The translations under genes and the position numbers were made by a program. Below the pieces are notes generated by a model. That model saw only the letters and a program-made list of their open reading frames with translations, was not told where the DNA came from and did not search any database. Shown here piece after piece: positions 1 to 5,104 of a stretch of DNA of 5,104 bases. Source of the stretch: Lachnospiraceae bacterium (lineage in GTDB: Bacteria > Bacillota > Clostridia > Lachnospirales > Lachnospiraceae); assembly GCA_004552595.1 (NCBI GenBank), contig SFNX01000114.1:1-5104 (forward strand), read 5' to 3'. The stretch's first letter is position 1; each line of letters opens with the position of its first letter.

Positions 1-1
1 A

Positions 2-310
2 GATCACGGACTTGTATCGGTAGTAATACTTGAAAAGAAATCAGATACTAAAGTATTTGTTGATACATGGCTTATGAGCTGCAGAGTTCTTAAAAGAGGA
101 ATGGAAGAATTCATAATCAATAAGCTGGTTGAAACGGCAAAATCAAATGGTTTTGATACGATTATTTCAGAATATATAGAAACACCTAAAAATAAAATGG
201 TAAAGGACATTTATAAAACGATGGGTTTTAGAGAAACAGAACCATCAAAGTATGAACTAAAAGTATCAGAATACAAAGAGAATAAAACATTTATTAAAGA
301 GGAACAGTAA
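2..310 (+). CDS. FkbH-like HAD-IIIC family protein, C-terminal part (5' end outside window)
   Basis: The reading frame is open from base 2 and gives the last 102 residues of a longer protein; the start lies upstream. The stretch beginning DHGLVSVVIL, then FVDTWLMSCRVLKRGMEEF, then EYIETPKNKMVKDIYKTMGF, is the characteristic C-terminal GNAT-like end of FkbH-type proteins. In characterised members, an N-terminal HAD-IIIC phosphatase-like domain (not visible here) takes 1,3-bisphosphoglycerate and the protein delivers a glyceryl group to the phosphopantetheine thiol of a carrier protein. An acyl carrier protein gene follows after 12 bases, which fits this role and suggests that it is the partner. 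The tail after the domain is short and Lys/Glu-rich. Family assignment is firm; the substrate is inferred, because FkbH-like proteins outside polyketide clusters are mostly uncharacterised. Confidence 0.9.
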   Translation, partial: DHGLVSVVILEKKSDTKVFVDTWLMSCRVLKRGMEEFIINKLVETAKSNGFDTIISEYIETPKNKMVKDIYKTMGFRETEPSKYELKVSEYKENKTFIKEEQ

Positions 311-322
311 GAAGAGGTTAAA

Positions 323-565
323 ATGAACAGAGACGAAGTATTTTCAAAGGTAGTAGAGATAATTAAAGACGTATTTGATAATGACGATCTTGAAATCAGT
401 AATGATACAGTTGCAAAGGATGTAGAAGGCTGGGATAGTCTTAATCATCTTCAACTTATGAATGAAATTGAAGATGAATTTGATATCACTTTTACAATGG
501 GTGAAGTTCAGGGATTTTCAAATGTCGGTGAACTTATCGATTCTGTTATGGCTCACGTTTCATAA
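323..565 (+). CDS. Stand-alone acyl carrier protein
   Basis: This 80-residue acidic protein has the length and pattern of a discrete acyl or peptidyl carrier protein. The phosphopantetheine site is G36-W-D-S39-L-N-H-L, with Ser39 (codon 437-439) as the residue that would carry the 4'-phosphopantetheine arm. Acidic helix II follows (MNEIEDEFDI), as does a C-terminal helix containing VGELIDSVM. The GWDSLNHL form, with Trp before Asp and Asn after Leu, is more like carriers of secondary pathways (FkbH, DltC or PCP type) than the ADSLD motif of fatty-acid-synthesis AcpP. The start is supported by AGAGGT at 313-318, ending four bases before the ATG. Its position between an FkbH-like loader and an SGNH protein suggests that it shuttles a small acyl group to a membrane transfer step, not bulk lipid synthesis. 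Confidence 0.93.
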   Translation: MNRDEVFSKVVEIIKDVFDNDDLEISNDTVAKDVEGWDSLNHLQLMNEIEDEFDITFTMGEVQGFSNVGELIDSVMAHVS

Positions 566-574
566 GAAGAAATA

Positions 575-1609
575 ATGAATAGAAAAGTAATAAATTTTGT
601 TAAAGGAATAATAGTAATAGCCGTATTTGCAGTAGCTCTTTGTATTGCAAATAGAATTCTTATGCATAAATCAGAGGACGGCTATACACAGATGCAATCA
701 TATTACAAACAGATTGATAATACAGTAGATGTACTATTCCTTGGAAGTTCAAAAATATATTGTCAGATTGATACGGGAATTCTTTGGGATGAACACGGAA
801 TCGCTTCATTTGACCTTGGTGGTGCAGAAGCCCCTCCGTGGAATAGCTATTATTTCCTTAAAGAAGCATTAAAAACGCAAAAACCAAAAGTTATATTTTA
901 TGATGCAACAATAATAGGATATAGACAGGATGTATTATATCAGCCTGAAGTTTGGTCAATGACTAATAATTATGGTATGCACTGGAATTTAAACCGTATT
1001 ATGCAGCTTAGGGAAAACACTGAACAGGATTCCTTATTTAAAAGACTGTTATTTCCTCTTGATACAATGCATTCAAGGTATAAGGAGTTATCAAAGCTTG
1101 ATTTTGTTGATGAAAACAACTCAATAAACTATAAAGGCTTTGATTACAGAAACACTACCGAAGTATTTGAAACACCGGATGTTTCAACAATGACTGAGTC
1201 ATTTGTATTTGATGAAAAGCATGAAAAGTATCTTCGTGCAATGATAGATTTATCAAAAGAAAATAATATTCCATTTGTTGTAATGATAACACCGTATGTA
1301 GTAACTCCTGAAGAACAGGGATACTTTAACTATGTTGAGGATATATGTATGGAAGAAGGAGTTACATACATTGACTTTAATAAGATGTATGATGAGCTCT
1401 CAATTGACTTTTCAACAGATATGGCGGAAAAGGTTCATCTTAACTTTTCCGGAACTAAAAAGCTGACAGAATATCTCGGAAACTACATTGTTAATAATTA
1501 TGATATTCCTGATCACAGAGGAGATGCAAAATACTCAAGCTGGGATATTGATGCAAAGATTAACAGAGAAAACCGAATTAACGCACAAAACAACGAAGAA
1601 AACCAATAA
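575..1609 (+). CDS. Membrane-anchored SGNH-hydrolase-fold protein, DltD-like
   Basis: This 344-residue protein has one N-terminal hydrophobic segment (about residues 7-26, after a short basic start), so it is probably an uncleaved anchor with the rest outside the membrane. The SGNH/DltD-like fold is shown by block I FLGSSK, with Ser59 as predicted nucleophile (codon 749-751), the glycine-rich DLGGAEAPPWNSYYFLKEAL, a strand KPKVIFYD, the strand IPFVVMITPY near 233-241, and the C-terminal catalytic block KVHLNFSG with His288. The position three residues before the His, usually Asp, is Glu285. Known relatives act with an MBOAT protein to transfer acyl groups onto extracellular polymers (DltD, alginate and other exopolysaccharide acetylation). 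The gene begins nine bases after the carrier-protein gene, so it likely receives or transfers the group that carrier holds. The tail after about residue 325 is polar and Asn/Glu-rich. The family is convincing; substrate unknown. Confidence 0.85.
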   Translation: MNRKVINFVKGIIVIAVFAVALCIANRILMHKSEDGYTQMQSYYKQIDNTVDVLFLGSSKIYCQIDTGILWDEHGIASFDLGGAEAPPWNSYYFLKEALKTQKPKVIFYDATIIGYRQDVLYQPEVWSMTNNYGMHWNLNRIMQLRENTEQDSLFKRLLFPLDTMHSRYKELSKLDFVDENNSINYKGFDYRNTTEVFETPDVSTMTESFVFDEKHEKYLRAMIDLSKENNIPFVVMITPYVVTPEEQGYFNYVEDICMEEGVTYIDFNKMYDELSIDFSTDMAEKVHLNFSGTKKLTEYLGNYIVNNYDIPDHRGDAKYSSWDIDAKINRENRINAQNNEENQ

Positions 1610-1660
1610 TAACAATGGTGGGAATTACGGAATAATAGGCAAAGCGGAGATTGTAAAATA
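1610..1660 (+). other. 51-base junction with tandem stops, out-of-frame tail and RBS
   Basis: This is the longest gap in the window. The upstream stop is a tandem TAATAA (1607-1612), in the same frame as the next gene. A different frame (+1 relative to the SGNH gene) stays open through the gap, reading NNGGNYGIIGKAEIVK, and ends at a TAA (1659-1661) that overlaps the next ATG as TAATG. The likely Shine-Dalgarno site for the next gene is CGGAGA at 1645-1650, ten bases before the ATG. No inverted repeat or T-run indicates a terminator and no convincing promoter is seen, so read-through transcription is expected. Confidence 0.5.
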
Positions 1661-2851
1661 ATGAAATATCTGATAATAGGTGGCGGACCAAGCGGTCTTA
1701 CACTTGCAAACAGCCTGATTAATAACGGTAAAGACGACGTATTAGTGCTTGAAAGAAATGAAGAAGCAGGCGGTCTTTGCAGAAGTAAAAATGTTGATGG
1801 CTCACCACTTGACATAGGTGGTGGTCATTTTCTTGACGTTAAAAATAAAAGAGTCCTTGATTTTGTTTTTGATTTTATGCCTGTTGATGAATGGGACAGA
1901 TATACAAGAGACTCAAGAATAGTAGTAAATGACAATCTTATAGGAAGTCCTATTGAAGCCAATATTTGGCAGATGAAGCTTGAAGATCAGGTTGAGTATT
2001 TAAAGGCAATAGCAGTTGCAGGATGTAATCTTAATGTTGAAATGCCTGAAAAGTTTGTTGACTGGATTTACTGGAAGCTTGGTGAAAAGATTGCCGATGA
2101 TTATATGATTCCATATAACAAAAAGATGTTTGGTGAGAATCTTGATTCTCTTGGAACATATTGGCTTAATAAGCTTCCAAATGTCTCATTTGATGAAACA
2201 TTAATCAGCTGCCTTGAAAGAAAAGCGTATGGAACACAGCCGGGACATGCAGAGTTTTATTATCCAAAAAAATACGGATACGGCGAAGTATGGTTAAGAA
2301 TGGCTGAAAGACTTAAAGATAAAATTATTTACAATGAAAAAGCCGTTACACTTGATCTTGATAATAAATGTGTCAACGATAAATACGAAGCTGATATCAT
2401 TATTAATACAGCACCGTGGGATGCTTTTGACGAAATAAAAGGATTACCTGAAAATCTAAAAAACAATATTAAGGACTTGAAGCACAGCTCAATAGTAATA
2501 GATTATATTCCGGAAAATGTTAATAATGAGGCGCAGTGGATTTATTATCCGGATTCCTCACTTGATTATCACAGAATACTTGTAAGACATAATTTCTGTC
2601 CAAATTCGAAAGGCTGTTGGACTGAAACTAATCTTGATAGATTTAATAAGGAAAAATCTAAAGAAGGTAACTATTTTATTATGGATTATGCATATCCTCT
2701 TAATACAATAGGAAAGCCTGAAAAAATGAAACAACTTCTTGAATATACAAAGAGTAAAGGAGTTATCGGACTCGGAAGATGGGGTGAATGGCAGCATTAC
2801 AATTCAGATGTAGTTGTTAACCTAGCTCTTGAATGTGCAGACACAATATAG
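1661..2851 (+). CDS. FAD-dependent protein of the UDP-galactopyranose mutase / protoporphyrinogen-oxidase-like superfamily
   Basis: This 396-residue protein is soluble (no membrane segment). It begins with a Rossmann dinucleotide-binding motif, IIGGGPSGL (Gly7, Gly9, Gly12), and the acidic strand end VLVLERNEEAGGLCRS (Glu31, for the FAD ribose), as in NAD_binding_8/amine-oxidase-type flavoproteins. The middle has PYNKKMFGENLDSL (151-164), matching the Y-x-x-K-x-W/F-G segment seen in UDP-galactopyranose mutases and relatives, and FYYPKKYGYGEVW (199-211). The C-terminal second FAD-contact motif is GLGRWGEWQHYNSDVV (370-385), which resembles the GR...Y..MD..I end of UGM. Such proteins are often labelled protoporphyrinogen oxidase, but no haem gene is near, and the surroundings suggest sugar chemistry: a mutase or oxidoreductase acting on a nucleotide sugar. 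The start is supported by CGGAGA at 1645-1650 and by the motif beginning at residue 4. Superfamily is sure; reaction is not. Confidence 0.82.
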   Translation: MKYLIIGGGPSGLTLANSLINNGKDDVLVLERNEEAGGLCRSKNVDGSPLDIGGGHFLDVKNKRVLDFVFDFMPVDEWDRYTRDSRIVVNDNLIGSPIEANIWQMKLEDQVEYLKAIAVAGCNLNVEMPEKFVDWIYWKLGEKIADDYMIPYNKKMFGENLDSLGTYWLNKLPNVSFDETLISCLERKAYGTQPGHAEFYYPKKYGYGEVWLRMAERLKDKIIYNEKAVTLDLDNKCVNDKYEADIIINTAPWDAFDEIKGLPENLKNNIKDLKHSSIVIDYIPENVNNEAQWIYYPDSSLDYHRILVRHNFCPNSKGCWTETNLDRFNKEKSKEGNYFIMDYAYPLNTIGKPEKMKQLLEYTKSKGVIGLGRWGEWQHYNSDVVVNLALECADTI

Positions 2852-2863
2852 TCAGAATAAATT

Positions 2864-4513
2864 ATGAATAAAATCAAAACAAAAATAAGTGAATATTTTT
2901 CGGAAGGGTTAAATAAATACAGGTTTATTACAATAATACTTTTTTTACTTGTGATTACCTTACTTGCATGGCAAAGTGATGATGCCTATCACGCATATGC
3001 AATGGCTAAAAATTTAGTTGACGGAAACGGCTTTGTATATAATGTCGGCGAAAGAGCAAGTGCATCGTCATGTCCTCTGTTTACTCTGGTAATAGCGCTT
3101 GGATACTTCTTTATCAGACATATGTTTTTAGTTTCGTTACTCATATGTATTATTTTTTCAATCTCAGCGTATTCAATAGTTGTGCACAGATTTTGTAAAG
3201 ACAAAAAACAGGTTATCATTGCATTCTTTACATTGCTTTGTTCATCAAGCTTTATCAGCTACACTACATCAGGACTTGAAAACAGCATGCTGTATTTTTT
3301 AGCAGCTCTTTTCTTATCAAAGTATTTTAGTCTCGAGAAATATAACGCAAAAGATATGTTTTATATGGCTATATTAATATCGCTCATTGCTATGACAAGA
3401 ATGGATGCAGTATTAATGTTTGTCCCTATGATTTTGTATGTGTATCTTGCAAAACGAGATAACGTTTCATTTGCAAAAGCTGTTGTACTTGGCTTGTCAG
3501 GCTTAAGCCCTTTTGTTTTATGGGAACTGTTTTCTTTGTTTTATTACGGATTTTTTGTGCCGAATACAGCATTTGTAAAGCTTGGAACTAATATTCCAAA
3601 GCATGATTACATAGTAAGAGGATGTCAGTACGTATTTAATACGATAATTTGCGATCCGATTGTGTTATTTATACCTTTTGTATGCGTAATTTTTCTTATT
3701 TTTACTAAGAAGTTCAAAAACATACACTTAGCATTAGGTGTTGTTCTATATGGTCTCTACATCATATATATCGGCGGCGACTTTATGATGGGACGTCACT
3801 TTACGGTTATGTTTTTAATGTCGGTAATCGGACTGATATATTTTGCAAACAGTGAGCTTTCAGACAAAGACACAGGACTTGTAGAATACAGGACTCTTGG
3901 AAGTAAGCTTATAGCAGCTGTAATTACGTGCTGTGTTGTATACTCAATGACTACAAATGTTATCACAACACAGTTTGAATTTGGTCAGAATTTCAATTCA
4001 CCGATTTCAGATGAGAGAGGAACATACTTTAAATGGACATCGCTATTTAACAATACGGTTTCATATATTAATACAGGTCATATGTGTATCACATCCGCAT
4101 GGAATGACCAGGGCGTACAGGATTTAATTGAGGCAGACCTTGACAGCGGAATACTTAAAATGGTACCCGGAATTACAAAATATGATCATAATGACATGTA
4201 TTTAAATGATTTGTATGGCTTGGGAGATCCATATTTATCAAAGCTTCCTGCAGTATATGAGGAAGGATGGCGAATTGGTCATATGTACAGGGAAGCACCG
4301 GAAGGATATTATGAATCGATAATGTTTGGCGGAAATCAGATACGTAATGAGGCGGCAAGCGAATACTATGATGTAATCAGGTTAATTACACATGGAGATT
4401 TATTTGATTCAGAAAGAATAAAGGCAATAATAGATATTAATCTTGGAAAATACGACTATCTGATTGATGAGTATAAATCTTCATTGGATGAAAATAACAG
4501 ACAAATTAATTAG
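2864..4513 (+). CDS. Polytopic GT-C fold glycosyltransferase, AftB-like
   Basis: This 549-residue protein has about ten hydrophobic segments between residues 20 and 365, followed by a hydrophilic domain of about 180 residues, probably extracytoplasmic. Just after the first segment lies W-Q-S-D39-D40-A-Y, the acidic pair typical of GT-C enzymes that use polyprenyl-phosphate sugars, followed by AKNLVDGNGFVYNVGERA, a hallmark of the family containing the mycobacterial arabinofuranosyltransferase AftB. Further family-like segments are TSGLENSMLYFL (135-146), TRMDAVLM (178-185), GFFVPNTAFVKLG (229-241), IGGDFMMGRHF (303-313) and, in the soluble domain, DLYGLGDPYLSKL (449-461) and RIGHMYREAPEGYY (470-483). 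It likely transfers a lipid-linked sugar to a glycan outside the membrane. The leader has no good Shine-Dalgarno site (only CAGAA at 2853-2857), so translation may depend on the gene ending 12 bases upstream. AftB-type donor specificity is inferred only. Confidence 0.82.
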   Translation: MNKIKTKISEYFSEGLNKYRFITIILFLLVITLLAWQSDDAYHAYAMAKNLVDGNGFVYNVGERASASSCPLFTLVIALGYFFIRHMFLVSLLICIIFSISAYSIVVHRFCKDKKQVIIAFFTLLCSSSFISYTTSGLENSMLYFLAALFLSKYFSLEKYNAKDMFYMAILISLIAMTRMDAVLMFVPMILYVYLAKRDNVSFAKAVVLGLSGLSPFVLWELFSLFYYGFFVPNTAFVKLGTNIPKHDYIVRGCQYVFNTIICDPIVLFIPFVCVIFLIFTKKFKNIHLALGVVLYGLYIIYIGGDFMMGRHFTVMFLMSVIGLIYFANSELSDKDTGLVEYRTLGSKLIAAVITCCVVYSMTTNVITTQFEFGQNFNSPISDERGTYFKWTSLFNNTVSYINTGHMCITSAWNDQGVQDLIEADLDSGILKMVPGITKYDHNDMYLNDLYGLGDPYLSKLPAVYEEGWRIGHMYREAPEGYYESIMFGGNQIRNEAASEYYDVIRLITHGDLFDSERIKAIIDINLGKYDYLIDEYKSSLDENNRQIN

Positions 4514-4527
4514 CTTCCGGTGAGAAT

Positions 4528-5104
4528 ATGTCAAAAAGACTTTATGAAAAATTAATTGATATAGAAAAAGAAGGTCTTTATCCGTTTCATATGCCGGGAC
4601 ATAAGCGTAATGTTTTCAAAATTAATGATTCTAATGGATTTATTAATAAATTAGCAAGCGCATACAATATAGACATCACAGAAATAGACGGATTTGATAA
4701 TCTTCATGATGCAGAAGGAATTATTCATGAAGCTGAAGTAAATGCGGCTAAGCTTTATGGTTCAAGAGAAACACACTTTCTTGTTAACGGCTCTTCATCA
4801 GGAATACTGTCTGCAATATCTGCTGTATGTATGAGAGGCGATAAGATAATCGTTGCAAGAAATTCTCATATTTCTGTATTTAATGCAATAGTACTTAACG
4901 GACTTAACCCTGTATATGTTGAGCCTGAAATAATTGCAACAGAATATATTCACGAAGGAATTCAGGGAAGTATCAGTGCTGATTCGATAGAAAAAACACT
5001 GAATAATAATAAGGATGCAAAAGCTGTTGTAATTACTTCTCCGACATATGACGGAGTAATATCGGATGTAAAAAGTATTTCAGAAATTGCACATAAATAT
5101 AACA
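4528..5104 (+). CDS. Orn/Lys/Arg decarboxylase family protein, N-terminal part (3' end outside window)
   Basis: An open frame from the ATG runs 192 codons to the edge of the window with no stop. The start matches the family well: LYPFHMPGHKRN (17-28) carries the conserved H-x-PGHK signature, followed by DITEIDGFDNLHDAEG (49-64), FLVNGSSSGILSAI (85-98) for cofactor phosphate binding, ARNSHISVFNAI (110-121), and SPTYDGVISDV (171-181). These belong to fold-type I PLP enzymes of the Orn/Lys/Arg decarboxylase (group III) family, which decarboxylate basic amino acids to polyamine precursors in the cytoplasm; the short Firmicute form (SpeA/YaaO-like) is about 480 residues, so roughly 40% is present. 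The PLP lysine lies beyond the edge. At the position after His114, where Lys is common (NCHKS), there is Ile. GGTGAG at 4519-4524 is the likely RBS. Substrate (Arg, Lys or Orn) cannot be told from this part. Confidence 0.9.
   Translation, partial: MSKRLYEKLIDIEKEGLYPFHMPGHKRNVFKINDSNGFINKLASAYNIDITEIDGFDNLHDAEGIIHEAEVNAAKLYGSRETHFLVNGSSSGILSAISAVCMRGDKIIVARNSHISVFNAIVLNGLNPVYVEPEIIATEYIHEGIQGSISADSIEKTLNNNKDAKAVVITSPTYDGVISDVKSISEIAHKYN

Noticed and set aside
1615..1635. Six-codon open frame (MVGITE) in the 51-base gap, as a possible leader peptide
   Set aside because: It has no Shine-Dalgarno site at a proper distance, no regulatory hairpin beside it, and such short frames are expected by chance.
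1513..1815. Antisense open frame of 100 codons across the SGNH/flavoprotein junction
   Set aside because: It overlaps two well-supported genes on the other strand, has a low-complexity Ser/Leu-rich translation with no recognisable motif, and has no clear ribosome binding site.
1832..1860. TTGACG followed by an A/T-rich stretch, considered as an internal promoter
   Set aside because: It lies within conserved coding sequence and no matching -10 box is found at 16-18 bases; chance matches are common at this base composition.
2558..2797. Antisense open frame of 79 codons inside the flavoprotein gene
   Set aside because: Phe/Ile/Ser-rich shadow of a gene with conserved FAD motifs on the + strand; nothing supports its own expression.
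4514..4527. Possible terminator between the glycosyltransferase and decarboxylase genes
   Set aside because: The gap is only 14 bases, with no inverted repeat or T-run, and is fully accounted for by the decarboxylase ribosome binding site.
4858..4893. NSHIS in the decarboxylase, where NCHKS is common, considered as loss of the PLP lysine
   Set aside because: The Schiff-base lysine of this family lies further downstream, outside the window; this position is not the cofactor lysine, so activity cannot be judged from it.

Overview
The window is AT-rich (visibly well under 40% G+C), densely coding and reads entirely on the + strand. Short gaps, A-rich leaders, modest Shine-Dalgarno sites and the family mix suggest a low-GC Firmicute, most likely a gut or rumen clostridium of the Lachnospiraceae type (inference from style; there is no rRNA or other marker here). 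It holds four complete genes flanked by two that run off the edges. Gaps are 12, 9, 51, 12 and 14 bases, no terminator-like hairpin was found by eye, and the layout looks like the middle of one long operon.

Region 1 (2-1609) is a carrier-protein module: the C-terminal end of an FkbH-like HAD-IIIC protein that would load a small acid onto a carrier, a stand-alone 80-residue acyl carrier protein, and a membrane-anchored SGNH/DltD-like protein facing outward. This parallels the Dlt system that D-alanylates teichoic acids, with an FkbH-type loader where the adenylating ligase DltA would be. An MBOAT (DltB-like) partner would be expected upstream but is not in the window. The moiety could be glyceryl, as for characterised FkbH proteins, but that is inference.

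Region 2 (1661-4513) pairs a flavoprotein resembling UDP-galactopyranose mutase and protoporphyrinogen-oxidase-like enzymes with a large polytopic GT-C glycosyltransferase that resembles the mycobacterial arabinofuranosyltransferase AftB family. Together with region 1 they suggest assembly and decoration of a cell-surface glycan, perhaps with furanose residues.

Region 3 (4528-5104) is the first 192 residues of a PLP-dependent Orn/Lys/Arg decarboxylase. It starts 14 bases after the glycosyltransferase, but its known role (polyamines) has no obvious link to the surface-glycan genes, so it may simply be the start of a housekeeping stretch. No RNA gene, CRISPR array, mobile element or significant repeat was seen, and no stretch over 300 bases lacks a gene.
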